Below are positions 40,512 to 50,602 of a stretch of DNA of 64,000 nucleotides, piece after piece. Origin of the DNA: a virus; IMG/VR virus record IMGVR_UViG_3300042484_003148, positions 62,001 to 126,000 of that record; one strand, written 5' to 3'. Each line of letters starts with the position of its first letter. Within the stretch, counting starts at the first letter, position 1. The translations under genes were made by a program, and so were the position numbers. The notes under the pieces were generated by a model, which saw only the letters and a list, made by a program, of their open reading frames with translations, did no database searches and was not told where the DNA came from.

Positions 40512-43500
40512 TTATTTAATTATTCTAATATAATACCTAGCACCAGCAGGTACGCTTATAAAACTAGTTACTCTACTCCAGACCCTAATGGTATTTGCTG
40601 CTGAAACCCAAGCTAATAATTGATAACCAGAACCAGCTGTCAACAAAGCACCATAAACTGAATCATCAACAACAACTTGAACATTATCACCCAAAGCGGC
40701 ACCTGTTAATGTTATGGTTTGTGTATAATTTTGATTACCATTCCAAGACGCACCAGCTTCTGTAATTACAGCATTTGTAGATAAATTTGTTATAGAAGAA
40801 GGAGTTGACCAAACAGGAACACCACCACTTACAGTTAATACTTGACCAGTTGTACCTATTGCTCTTTTAGATAAAGTATTCCCGGTAGAAGCGAATAAAA
40901 TATCACCTGTTGAATAACTTGTTTGATTAGTACCACCATTTATTTCACTTAATTGTGTACCCAAATTTAAAGCACCAGCAACACCCAAACCACCACTAAC
41001 CACTAAAGCACCTGTTGTTGAATTAGTAGAAGATGTTGTTAATGGTATTCTAACACTACTATTACTAACAGTTGTTCCTGTTGTGTTTAAGAATTCAAAC
41101 GTATCATAATATGTTAATGCAAATCGTCTTGCTGAAATACCACCAATTCTTAGTTGCCACGTATTTGCTACTATATTAGAAATAGTATCATTAACATACC
41201 TAAAAGATAATGAATCTAAATTATTATTAGATAACGACAAATAAGATGTTTGACCTGTAGTTACAGATGTAGTTAAAGAAATATTTGAAGTTGAATTTAA
41301 AGTACCTGATAAAGTACCACCTGTTAAATTAAGATAATTATTTAAATCATTTGATGTTAAATATGTATTTGTATCAATAAAAACTGTACCAGTACCTCCT
41401 GAAACTCTAACAAAACCATTACTTGTAAATCTTGATAAGTTAATTGTACTTGAATTCAAACTTAAATTTCCAATTGAACCAGCAATAGCAGAACCTAAGT
41501 TAATATTTGTTACACTTCCACTAACACCTGCTGTACCTATATTTATTGCCTTAACTGCTGCATTTGCAGTAGGTACAGCACCAAAGGAATAAATAACACT
41601 TCCTGTATTAGTACCACCTATAGATAAAGTTGAAGCACCACCAAAAGCATTTATTACCGCTGAACCTGTATTAAATACTGCCATAGTAGCTGACCCTATA
41701 ACAGATGTTGCAAAAGTTGGTGATGTATTAAAGACAACAGTACCTGTACCTGTTTCATTTGTTAATGATGAGGCTAATTGTGCTGATGTTATACTATTAG
41801 CTAATGTACTATATAAAGTACCTGAAGTAGGTAATGTTACATTCGTATTAGCTGTAACAGTTAAAGTTGTAGTAAACGCTCCTGAAGTAGTAAAGGCACC
41901 ACCTAATGTAAAATCCTTATCATTAAAAGACCATTGACCAGTTGAAGATAATTGACCATACGTATTACCTGTTAATGAACCACCTGCTACAAATTTTATA
42001 CCTCTATTTGCTGTTATCGAACCTAAAACTAAGTTACCACCATTAACAAATAAATAACCGTCATTAGCTAAAGTTGAATTAAACGATGCTTCGTTGTAGC
42101 CACTATTATTGATACCTAAATTAATATAATTACTAGTATCATTACCGTTATTAGCTGTTGCAACAAAATCAGAAGATGCCGTAGAACCAGTACTAAGATT
42201 TTGTATACTTGATTGTACATAACCATTACTATTACCACCTATACTTAAATAATTCAAAGAATTTAAAAAGGTACCACCATTTAAAGATAAAGTTGTTCCA
42301 GTAATATTATTAAACAACCCATCACCTTGACCTGTAATATAACTTACAGTACCACCTGTAGTATTCAATAATTCTAAAACTCTATCACTATCTAAACCTG
42401 AACCAACCTGCAAAGTAAAAGCACCTCTAGTTGAATCGGTAATGATTTCAGGTGACACACTGTTATTATAAGCACCTTGAAGTGTCGTTGTTGAAATTGA
42501 ACCGCCATCAGTTCCGCTATCAAATCTAGCCGCTTTTATAATTCTTGCACGATTTGATGTTAAATCAGTACAATTTTTTTGAACAACAATATAACCTATT
42601 AAAATTGATAACCCCTGCAAAGATGGTGACAAGACAAACTCATCAGTTGATAAATTATCAATAGCGTTAGCTAAAGATGGATAATGTTGTTGTCCATACT
42701 GTATTCTAATATTCCCACTAGGGAATAAAAATACTCTTTGAATAGTCGTTGTACCACCAGCACCAGGTACAGTTGTTACAACACCGTTTACATCATAAGA
42801 TGTTGGGTCAACCAACGTTACATTAGATGCTGTACCACCCGTTTGTGTTCTATACGCAAAAGATGCAGGTGTTGATGATGCAGGTATTGATACAACATTA
42901 GGTGCAACAGGTATTGTTGAATAATTATATGCTCTAGTAAACATAGTACCAGCACTTTTAATGAATGTTAAATTCGCACCATTAGTACTAATAACATTAC
43001 CTGTTATGTTAAACTGCCCTAAAGCATCATAAAAATCATATAGATTATTCCCTAAATCTCCAACAATATCAGGTATTGTATTTGCAAAACTTATTGACGT
43101 TCTATTTGCATGATTTAATCTACCTAAAAATATATTTTGTCTTCTTTGTAGTTGTGTTGGAAATGTTGATGATTGTAATACTGTACCACCACTAGTAATT
43201 AAAATATAACTAACATCAGATGATGAGATATAAGTAGGTGTAACACCAACAAAATCATTCCAAGATACATTTATTATTGCAGGCATAGCCATATTAGTAT
43301 AATCCACTATATGTCCAGTTCCACCTGAAATGTTAAACAAACTTGAATTACCATTATTAATAGTCAAATAACCACCGCTAATTAACCCTGTAAAACTATT
43401 CAAAGCCATTTTATTACCCAAATAACTATTATTAAATGTTGGGTTAGTTAATAAAATATCTGTACTAACAGTTAAACCACTAACAGTTAAATTTTTTGTT

Positions 43501-43997
43501 GAATTATTAAAATAAAAAGAATTATCAGAAGTTAAACCAGATATTGAATTAAAAAACGGTACATTATTAATACCACCTGTTCCAAATATAGGATTATCAG
43601 TGTATTTAACATATTTAGTAAAACCACTATAATTAGATAGTTTTAAAGGTGTAACAAAAACATTATCTACTGTACCAGCATCAGTTTCTGGTTGTGTAGC
43701 TTGATATGGAACTGATGACATTAAGGTCCAAACTGAACCATTACTATAATAAACACCTTTTGCATAAAATGTACCACCTAAAGAACCTGGCAACCAAGAT
43801 GTACCTTGGTCATTTAAAACCAAATAACAATTTCCTGTATTACCACTAGCTGCTGGTAACAAAGAATATGTATCGACTTTATCTACAATAATAATCCCTG
43901 TAGTAGAACCTGTGCCAGAACCACCACCTGAATTATCGTTGTTAACTAAATCTAATTGTTTTGTTATTGGATTATATATAAATTTGTATTTAGCCAC
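40512..43997 (-). CDS. Tail fibre / receptor-binding protein, 1161 aa
   Basis: N-terminal MAKYKFIYNPITKQLDLVNN is a virion-attachment-like segment also typical of phage fibres. It is followed by a Gly/Ser/Thr linker and a very long Gly-Asn-Thr-Ser beta-repeat shaft (LTVSGLTVSTDILLTNPTFN, GGTFLNSLNYLSIGGNSNGY). The C-terminal about 90 residues (WNGNQNYTQTITLTGAALGD, AGARYYIRI) resemble a fibre tip. Late-type promoter motif and terminator frame it on the minus strand. Confidence 0.8.
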   Translation of the reverse strand: MAKYKFIYNPITKQLDLVNNDNSGGGSGTGSTTGIIIVDKVDTYSLLPAASGNTGNCYLVLNDQGTSWLPGSLGGTFYAKGVYYSNGSVWTLMSSVPYQATQPETDAGTVDNVFVTPLKLSNYSGFTKYVKYTDNPIFGTGGINNVPFFNSISGLTSDNSFYFNNSTKNLTVSGLTVSTDILLTNPTFNNSYLGNKMALNSFTGLISGGYLTINNGNSSLFNISGGTGHIVDYTNMAMPAIINVSWNDFVGVTPTYISSSDVSYILITSGGTVLQSSTFPTQLQRRQNIFLGRLNHANRTSISFANTIPDIVGDLGNNLYDFYDALGQFNITGNVISTNGANLTFIKSAGTMFTRAYNYSTIPVAPNVVSIPASSTPASFAYRTQTGGTASNVTLVDPTSYDVNGVVTTVPGAGGTTTIQRVFLFPSGNIRIQYGQQHYPSLANAIDNLSTDEFVLSPSLQGLSILIGYIVVQKNCTDLTSNRARIIKAARFDSGTDGGSISTTTLQGAYNNSVSPEIITDSTRGAFTLQVGSGLDSDRVLELLNTTGGTVSYITGQGDGLFNNITGTTLSLNGGTFLNSLNYLSIGGNSNGYVQSSIQNLSTGSTASSDFVATANNGNDTSNYINLGINNSGYNEASFNSTLANDGYLFVNGGNLVLGSITANRGIKFVAGGSLTGNTYGQLSSTGQWSFNDKDFTLGGAFTTSGAFTTTLTVTANTNVTLPTSGTLYSTLANSITSAQLASSLTNETGTGTVVFNTSPTFATSVIGSATMAVFNTGSAVINAFGGASTLSIGGTNTGSVIYSFGAVPTANAAVKAINIGTAGVSGSVTNINLGSAIAGSIGNLSLNSSTINLSRFTSNGFVRVSGGTGTVFIDTNTYLTSNDLNNYLNLTGGTLSGTLNSTSNISLTTSVTTGQTSYLSLSNNNLDSLSFRYVNDTISNIVANTWQLRIGGISARRFALTYYDTFEFLNTTGTTVSNSSVRIPLTTSSTNSTTGALVVSGGLGVAGALNLGTQLSEINGGTNQTSYSTGDILFASTGNTLSKRAIGTTGQVLTVSGGVPVWSTPSSITNLSTNAVITEAGASWNGNQNYTQTITLTGAALGDNVQVVVDDSVYGALLTAGSGYQLLAWVSAANTIRVWSRVTSFISVPAGARYYIRIIK

Positions 43998-44010
43998 TGT
44001 TTGTTTTGTT

Positions 44011-44025
44011 TTTAATAAATAGTTT
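44011..44025 (-). promoter_or_regulatory. Late-type promoter motif
   Basis: Minus strand AAACTATTTATTAAA, 13 nt before the 1161-aa fibre gene. Confidence 0.65.
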
Positions 44026-44035
44026 ATATATAAAA

Positions 44036-44076
44036 CAAAAAAGTTCTGTACTAAATTAATAGAACAGAACTTTTTA
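44036..44076 (-). terminator. Terminator (AAAAGTTCTGT stem)
   Basis: AAAAAGTTCTGT/ACAGAACTTTTT stem with an about 15-nt loop between the 88-aa gene and the fibre promoter. Confidence 0.75.
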
Positions 44077-44097
44077 ATTTATAAGAAAATATTTTAA

Positions 44098-44364
44098 TTA
44101 TCTACCATATTGATAACTTAATCTATCATCCCAAACATATTCTTCTTTATAACTTGGTACACCCTTATTATCAACTACAGAACCTATTGTTGTTATTGTA
44201 CCACCATTCCCATCTGAACTATCAACCTGTCTTAAAATTTTCCAAAATGGTTGATTAGTGGGTGTACCTAATGGTGCATAACCATAATATGTTACAGTAC
44301 CACCACTTAAAGCATGTATTAATGGTGCTGGATTATTTTCCGCAACTATCGGATATTGTGTCAT
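44098..44364 (-). CDS. Small tail-fibre-associated protein, 88 aa
   Basis: MTQYPIVAENNPAPLIHALS, GYAPLGTPTNQPFWKILRQV. The GYAPxGT...WKI pattern occurs in short tail or collar proteins of large phages. Between two fibre genes on the same strand. Role inferred. Confidence 0.55.
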   Translation of the reverse strand: MTQYPIVAENNPAPLIHALSGGTVTYYGYAPLGTPTNQPFWKILRQVDSSDGNGGTITTIGSVVDNKGVPSYKEEYVWDDRLSYQYGR

Positions 44365-44398
44365 TTATTATTAATTAATGTTTTAATTAGTTTTTTAA

Positions 44399-44905
44399 TT
44401 ATCTAGTAGTCATATCTGCAAACATAGAATCTTTAAATTTTACTGATTGTTGAAAGAATGAAAACGCAGGTACTAAATTAGCTTTAACTTTTTTCTCATA
44501 CTTTTTTGGTTCAAAAGAAACAGGTAATTCTGAATTAGTTGTATCAAGTATTTCTTTAGTTAAATCATCTTCATAAATATCTGATTCATTTTTAGCTAAA
44601 AGACCGTTTGTTGTGTTTAAATAAACTGAATCAGAAAGCACCATCTCTAGTCCATTATAACGATTTGAAACTTGATTACCTGTAACTCTAGTCCAACCAC
44701 CTCTAGGTGTTTTAATAAACTCAACAACCTTAGATTTCATCCTATTTTCAAACACTTCAGACATTACCCAAACATCCAACTCTTCTGTACCATCATCATT
44801 AATTCTATGACAACCAACTGATTTAAGAGGGTCATAAGTTACAATATTTGCTGTATTATTAGTCCAATCTATTTCAACTGAAACTTTATTTTTTACTGTT
44901 GCCAT
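44399..44905 (-). CDS. Probable structural protein, 168 aa
   Basis: ATG at 44905 (MATVKNKVSVEIDW) follows a late-type motif by 16 nt; the longer frame to 44965 would overlap the fibre stop and the promoter. Beta-rich with KSKVVEFIKTPRGGWTRVTG. Not assigned. Confidence 0.6.
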   Translation of the reverse strand: MATVKNKVSVEIDWTNNTANIVTYDPLKSVGCHRINDDGTEELDVWVMSEVFENRMKSKVVEFIKTPRGGWTRVTGNQVSNRYNGLEMVLSDSVYLNTTNGLLAKNESDIYEDDLTKEILDTTNSELPVSFEPKKYEKKVKANLVPAFSFFQQSVKFKDSMFADMTTR

Positions 44906-44921
44906 TTTTTTGTTATTATTT

Positions 44922-44936
44922 TTAATTAAATAGTTT
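44922..44936 (-). promoter_or_regulatory. Late-type promoter motif
   Basis: Minus strand AAACTATTTAATTAA, lying at the stop codon of the 1376-aa fibre gene. Confidence 0.6.
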
Positions 44937-47900
44937 TTAATATAAATCATTCCAAGTTGAACCATTCCAACCTTGATGTTTATTAGTTGTAGTGTTATAT
45001 ATAATCATACCTGCATCACCTGACACCCAAGAAATAGCATCCCTTTCAGTAGTTGTCAATCTGTTAGGTAAAAAACCTTTACTAGTTGATTGTAATTCTA
45101 ACTGTGCTCTTGCGTTAATTGTCGCAGTACCTAAAGCAAAACCTCCACTCCCAGCCCAATATTTTACTGTTGCATCTGCGGAATATCTTTCGTTTTCAAT
45201 ACCTAAATTTCTTACTCTACCCCAAGAATCAAAAGTTAATCTCTGATATGTAGCTGTAAATAAAAGACTTTGAGCAGTACCAGTTATTTGCGCTCTTCCA
45301 GAATTTAAAACTAAATCAAAAGCTGCTGTATCTATAGATGGTTGTAGTATATTAATATTACTTACACTCCCATCAGTAGTTACTGTTATTATTGCTGAGA
45401 TATGATAATAAGGTGAATTTACTACATTATATATATCAACTTTTATTTTTTGGTCTGCATTAGATGTGGCATACTTAGCTATACTTGTTGATATACTAGA
45501 GTTACCTCCGTTTGCAGGTGACGCTATTCTTCTACCATCCCACAACGCTAAAAACCCACCATCACCTCTATTGACCCAAAACTGTCCATCGTATGGTCTA
45601 AGTAATTGATTACCATCACCGTTTGCAAACATTAAGAAACCTCTATTGGTATCCGCTGTTACAAATCTACCTATCTGAACAGGTTGAACAGGATTGGTAT
45701 TGCTAACTGTTACTGATGAACTAGCTAAATCTAAATAACTACCTAACGTCAACGGTGAACCATTTGAACGTTTATAACTTTGTAATACCCAATCAGCTCC
45801 TTCTTTTCTATACACAGCTGTATCTCCTGCTTGTGTCACTATTGACCCAAATGAACCGTTATCAATTCTGTTTGGTGCAACACCTCCGCCAGAAGTAATA
45901 GTCAATGAACCTGAAAATCTTAACACCCTTACCGCACCATTTTGTACAGTAATACCTCCTGCGCCTCTTAATTCTGTTATGGTTGTTGTACCGTTAACTA
46001 TGTTGTAAACTTGAGGTAAATTAAGAACACTAGTGCTACTAACTGTTGCTAAAGAATCATTTACAGGTAAGCTTGTATTTATATCTGTAGTATTTTCTTC
46101 AATGTTAGTATTTACCAAACCACTTCCACTCCACTTAGTTAAACGGTTAGTACTCAATCCACTACCTGTTAACAAATTAACAACACCACCATTTTGAACA
46201 CCTTTGAAACTATTAGCTATAGTATCATACCAAACAAGACCATTTCTTGTTGTACCTAAATCACCTGCAATTAAGTTTAATCCCAGACCTTTAGATGTTG
46301 ATTGAAGGTCTAGTTGGGTTAACGCATTAATTGTATTAGTTCCCAATGCTAACCCACCAGCACCTGCCCAATATTTTACTGTACCATCGGGAGAATATCT
46401 TTCGTTTTTTTGAGGTATTATATAACTTGCACCAAAACCACCTGTTGTTTCTTTTACACAAATAAACTCAACCGTACCTCCTCCACTTCCACCAAATGCA
46501 AGTCTAGTATCTGTTATACTAACATTAAATATACTTGTATTTTGTGAATCTTTAGTAATATCCAAAGCAACAACAGCACCACTACTATTTACAGTAAAAT
46601 AACCTTCAACTACAAAAAACTGAGAAGAAGCAGCGGTCATTGCCTTGAACCTAACTTGACAAGAATGTATATTAGTATTATATCTTAGTGTTGTATTACC
46701 TCCACCTTTACCACCATTTGCAGTCGCTCCAATTACAGCACCATCCCAATCTCTCATGAAAAAATTAGATGTTATTGATTGTTGCCACATCATACCATCC
46801 TCAAATTTCAAAAAACCAGCACCACCCCCTGCTTGAAAAACGCTTAAACCAAAACGATACCCGTTTATACTTAAATTTCTAATCTCCCCTGTGTATAAGT
46901 TAGTCGGTAGTGTTGAAGTAGAGTTTGAAATACTACTTAGTCCCATACCAATAGCAGGTGACGAAGTAGCTAAAACAGAGAATAAAGTATTTTGGTTTGT
47001 CAATATTTCATACCAACCTGGACCTTGACCATTTGTATAATGACTATAAATATATAACCTACCAAAATTTACCCCATTGTCTATATATTTCAAATACCCA
47101 GACCATGCCGAGTTAGTTCCTGATGGCGCTCCAGATTGATTAAATGTAGGATAAGGTCTAGTAGCACCAACACCAGATGTATCACCTACCGTTCCTGTAA
47201 GCTCAGTTATATAAGAGTTTTCGTAACTTGTGCCGTTCCATCTTGAAACAGTATTAGTTGTCAACCCTGTAGGTGTGTTAAACTTACCATTCCATGTGCT
47301 AGCACTTGCAATGTAAGCATCCATAATAGGTGTTCCTGACCAAGAACCTGTTATTATAGAACCTACAGTATTAATTGTTGTTTGACCACTATAATTCGAT
47401 GCTATATCAATAGTATAACCTGTTGTTATAGTTATTCTATTTGTGGTACCCGAATAAGCGATTAAATCACCTTCCATAAGGAAATTTTTCCAAGAACCAC
47501 CTCTATACCCCTCAAATTGTGTATTTAAGGTGTTATATGCAATAGAACCATTACTTGAAACTCTATCAGCGGTTGAAATATTAGGTATTAATAACCCTTT
47601 AGTTGAAATATTAGTATAACTACCTGAATTTGCATTCGTTAATGTAATAACAGGAGCATCCAAAACAAACGACCCAGCTGTATTTAACGTAGAAGTACCT
47701 GTTGATTGTTGCAAATGAAAATAATTATTACCAGCATACATTTCAACCCTAGTTTGACCCGAAATATTAACTTGTGTATTGCTTAACTCAACCTTACTTC
47801 TAATAGCACCGGATATTCCATAATACAAACCGATACCTGTAGTACTGCTAACATTAAGATATAACTGAGGTACTGATTCAAAAATACCAAATTTTACATC

Positions 47901-49067
47901 ATTAGCTGTATTAGTTAACAAATCACCAGTTATTTTTCCTGAAGGTGTAGTACCTGTAATAGGGATATAACCATTTAAAGCGTTCCAAACACCATAACTA
48001 GTAATACCGTGTTCATAGTTACCATTACTAGGAGTGTCTGTCAATGAACTAGATACTATTTCCCATGCATCAAACTTACCTTTTCTCAAAAGTAACCATT
48101 CACCGTTTTGTAATATAAAAGAATTAACACTTACACTATAAGTTGAAGGATTAGCTAAATTTTTAATATAAACTAGTCCACCATAAATATTACTTGATGG
48201 CAATGTTACAAAACAATTATCAGCAACTAAATCGGTGTCAACATAAACTGAATCACCATAACTAGCTGTATAATATGGTGTCCCTGACAATGTAACTATA
48301 TTAGGACAAATTTTTGTCATCGTATCAACGGTCCATGACCTATCAGCAGTTAAATCATAAGATTCACCGTTTATTGTTAAAGTTCTAGCTTCAGTAACAG
48401 GAGTATAACCTAAAGACTGGGCAACAGAACCATTAAACCATAAATCAACATTATTATCATACATTAATATTGAATTATTTGGTATTGGCTGAAACATATA
48501 TACATCAGTCAAACCTGACAAATAAGTTACAACATTAATACTATTACCACTAATACCTAAAACTCTACCTTTATTATCAACTGTGATACTTGGAATAATG
48601 GTACTAGACCCATACGTTCCACCACTTACACCTGTATTAGATAAAGATAATTCTATATTAGCACCTAAAATACCACTAGGATTAAACAGAGTAAAATCAG
48701 ATGAACCACTTAAACTAACAGTTGTTACATCAGTACCGTAATTAACCATAATACCATCAGTGGTAAGATTATTTATTGATTGCAAACGTGGACCAACTGT
48801 TGTACTACTACCTGTAAAAGATATAATTAAATTTTCACCATCATAACCAGTAGCTATACCTGTATTACCTATAACCTTACCAGATTTATAACTTTGTGTA
48901 AAACCATCAAATAATAAAGTTGAACCTAAAAATGGACTCCTAGGGTCAATCTCAAAACCACCTATTCTTAAAGTTTCACCTATATTTACAGAACCTTGCC
49001 AATCAGCTGTCTGACCAGTAGGTATTCGTGATTGTTGTGATAAATCTAATTTAGTTTGAAAACTCAT
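44937..49067 (-). CDS. Long tail fibre protein, 1376 aa, with internal duplication
   Basis: Starts MSFQTKLDLSQQSRIPTGQT. Long Gly/Ser/Thr/Asn beta-structured shaft. Two copies of a module containing NERYS-x-D-x-TVKYWAG-x-GG-x-ALGT and QL-(D/E)-LQSTSKG occur, one roughly two thirds along and one at the C-terminus, the latter ending ...GWNGSTWNDLY, the common 'chaperone-less' fibre end motif. Preceding segments (GGNTTLRYNTN and GGNSSISTSI) also match, so an about 400-residue unit was duplicated. Host receptor binding is the likely role. Confidence 0.8.
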   Translation of the reverse strand: MSFQTKLDLSQQSRIPTGQTADWQGSVNIGETLRIGGFEIDPRSPFLGSTLLFDGFTQSYKSGKVIGNTGIATGYDGENLIISFTGSSTTVGPRLQSINNLTTDGIMVNYGTDVTTVSLSGSSDFTLFNPSGILGANIELSLSNTGVSGGTYGSSTIIPSITVDNKGRVLGISGNSINVVTYLSGLTDVYMFQPIPNNSILMYDNNVDLWFNGSVAQSLGYTPVTEARTLTINGESYDLTADRSWTVDTMTKICPNIVTLSGTPYYTASYGDSVYVDTDLVADNCFVTLPSSNIYGGLVYIKNLANPSTYSVSVNSFILQNGEWLLLRKGKFDAWEIVSSSLTDTPSNGNYEHGITSYGVWNALNGYIPITGTTPSGKITGDLLTNTANDVKFGIFESVPQLYLNVSSTTGIGLYYGISGAIRSKVELSNTQVNISGQTRVEMYAGNNYFHLQQSTGTSTLNTAGSFVLDAPVITLTNANSGSYTNISTKGLLIPNISTADRVSSNGSIAYNTLNTQFEGYRGGSWKNFLMEGDLIAYSGTTNRITITTGYTIDIASNYSGQTTINTVGSIITGSWSGTPIMDAYIASASTWNGKFNTPTGLTTNTVSRWNGTSYENSYITELTGTVGDTSGVGATRPYPTFNQSGAPSGTNSAWSGYLKYIDNGVNFGRLYIYSHYTNGQGPGWYEILTNQNTLFSVLATSSPAIGMGLSSISNSTSTLPTNLYTGEIRNLSINGYRFGLSVFQAGGGAGFLKFEDGMMWQQSITSNFFMRDWDGAVIGATANGGKGGGNTTLRYNTNIHSCQVRFKAMTAASSQFFVVEGYFTVNSSGAVVALDITKDSQNTSIFNVSITDTRLAFGGSGGGTVEFICVKETTGGFGASYIIPQKNERYSPDGTVKYWAGAGGLALGTNTINALTQLDLQSTSKGLGLNLIAGDLGTTRNGLVWYDTIANSFKGVQNGGVVNLLTGSGLSTNRLTKWSGSGLVNTNIEENTTDINTSLPVNDSLATVSSTSVLNLPQVYNIVNGTTTITELRGAGGITVQNGAVRVLRFSGSLTITSGGGVAPNRIDNGSFGSIVTQAGDTAVYRKEGADWVLQSYKRSNGSPLTLGSYLDLASSSVTVSNTNPVQPVQIGRFVTADTNRGFLMFANGDGNQLLRPYDGQFWVNRGDGGFLALWDGRRIASPANGGNSSISTSIAKYATSNADQKIKVDIYNVVNSPYYHISAIITVTTDGSVSNINILQPSIDTAAFDLVLNSGRAQITGTAQSLLFTATYQRLTFDSWGRVRNLGIENERYSADATVKYWAGSGGFALGTATINARAQLELQSTSKGFLPNRLTTTERDAISWVSGDAGMIIYNTTTNKHQGWNGSTWNDLY

Positions 49068-49080
49068 TATATAAAATTTA

Positions 49081-49097
49081 TTTTTTATAAATAGTTT
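49081..49097 (-). promoter_or_regulatory. Late-type promoter motif (divergent pair, left)
   Basis: Minus strand AAACTATTTATAAAAAA, 13 nt before the 1376-aa fibre gene. Confidence 0.7.
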
Positions 49098-49120
49098 CAG
49101 ATAAAAACTAATATTTATTA

Positions 49121-49137
49121 AAACTATTTATATATAA
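49121..49137 (+). promoter_or_regulatory. Late-type promoter motif (divergent pair, right)
   Basis: AAACTATTTATATATAA, 7 nt before the ATG of the 462-aa gene. Together with the minus copy it forms a divergent late promoter region. Confidence 0.7.
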
Positions 49138-49144
49138 AAATATT

Positions 49145-50533
49145 ATGGATTTAATAAGAACCTACCTAGATAAAGAATCAACTTTAATATACAACAACAA
49201 AACAAACAACTCAAAAAATACTGTTTGGGAATTGGTACGTGGTTACAATCAAACAACTGGACAACCGTTTTATTCAAGACATATCTTCTCAATTGATTTA
49301 TCTGATTTAAGAACTAAGGTTAATACTTATGGTTTTAATTCAACACAACTAAATAAACATATTGTTAATTTTATTTCTACTATTAGATACAGAGAAGACC
49401 TAATTGGTGGTACAAATTTTGATGGTTTCGTAAGAGATTCTAATTATGAATTATCTATATATCCTATAACTGAAAACTTTACAGATGGTGTTGGTTTTGA
49501 CTACAATTATGTTGATAGTGGCTCAGAAGCTCAAAATATTAATGTACCTAACTGGTTTTATAAAGATAAAGTTAATACTTGGAATGAAAATGGTACATTT
49601 ACAGGAACAACAATACCTACCGGTTTAACAAACAACACACAATTATTTGAACAAGGTAACGAAAATATAAAATTTGATATTACAAGTTATATTAATAATA
49701 TATTATTTACAACAACAGGTAATACAGCAAGTTTTGGTATATGTTATTCACCAGCTTACGAACAAATATTAACAGGTGATACTAATTATATTACTAGTTT
49801 CTTTAGCCAACATTGTCAATCATTCTTTGAACCTTATTTAGAAACTAATATTAATTCTTATTTTGAAGATAATAGAAATTTATTTTACTTAGATAAAAAT
49901 AACACATTATGTTTATATACTAAACAACCAATAACTTCTGTTAATAGTGTTGAAATTTATGATAATAACGATGTGTTAATAAATACATTGACTGGTAATA
50001 GTATTACACAAGTTAACCCTACAACTTATTCAATTAATTTAAATATACCTTCATCAGGTTATACAGATTTAATTATGTTTACTGATGTTTGGAACATTAC
50101 ATATAACGGCACCATTAAAGATATTACTAATCAATTTACTTTAGAAAGCGAAGACATCACTTTAGCAAACGATGATTATGATAATAGTAGATTTAACTTT
50201 AATTTTATTGGTATTAAACAAGAGGAAATAATAAAACAAAATTCCGGTGTTAGAAAAATACAGGTACAAACAAAAAGGTTATATGGTAATGAAGTTGTTA
50301 GTGAATATAATATCAGTAATTTAAAATATCGTTTATACACCATTCAAGGTGTAAATGAAATTGAGATAATTCCCTATACTTTAATTTCAAAATCGATTAA
50401 TGGTTTATTCTTTGAAATAGACATTGATTCATTGATACCACAGGTTTATTTTATTGATGTAATTGTTGAACGAAATGGATTAACTTACGGAAACAACAAA
50501 CACCTTAAGTTTTATGTAAAAAATATGTTATAA
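49145..50533 (+). CDS. Virion structural protein, 462 aa
   Basis: Starts MDLIRTYLDKESTLIYNNKT. Asn/Thr-rich beta protein with FSIDLSDLRTKVNTYGFNST, ITSVNSVEIYDNNDVLINTL and a C-terminal immunoglobulin-like strand set (YFIDVIVERNGLTYGNNKHL). Divergent to the long fibre gene with its own late motif. Likely fibre-network or baseplate component. Confidence 0.6.
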   Translation: MDLIRTYLDKESTLIYNNKTNNSKNTVWELVRGYNQTTGQPFYSRHIFSIDLSDLRTKVNTYGFNSTQLNKHIVNFISTIRYREDLIGGTNFDGFVRDSNYELSIYPITENFTDGVGFDYNYVDSGSEAQNINVPNWFYKDKVNTWNENGTFTGTTIPTGLTNNTQLFEQGNENIKFDITSYINNILFTTTGNTASFGICYSPAYEQILTGDTNYITSFFSQHCQSFFEPYLETNINSYFEDNRNLFYLDKNNTLCLYTKQPITSVNSVEIYDNNDVLINTLTGNSITQVNPTTYSINLNIPSSGYTDLIMFTDVWNITYNGTIKDITNQFTLESEDITLANDDYDNSRFNFNFIGIKQEEIIKQNSGVRKIQVQTKRLYGNEVVSEYNISNLKYRLYTIQGVNEIEIIPYTLISKSINGLFFEIDIDSLIPQVYFIDVIVERNGLTYGNNKHLKFYVKNML

Positions 50534-50561
50534 ATAAATATTTCATATCGGAATTTGGAAT

Positions 50562-50596
50562 AAAACCTCTACTTATTTGATTAGGTAGAGGTTTTC
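50562..50596. terminator. Bidirectional terminator (AAAACCTCTAC stem)
   Basis: AAAACCTCTAC/GTAGAGGTTTT, 11 bp, between convergent genes. Confidence 0.8.
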
Positions 50597-50602
50597 GTTT
50601 TG

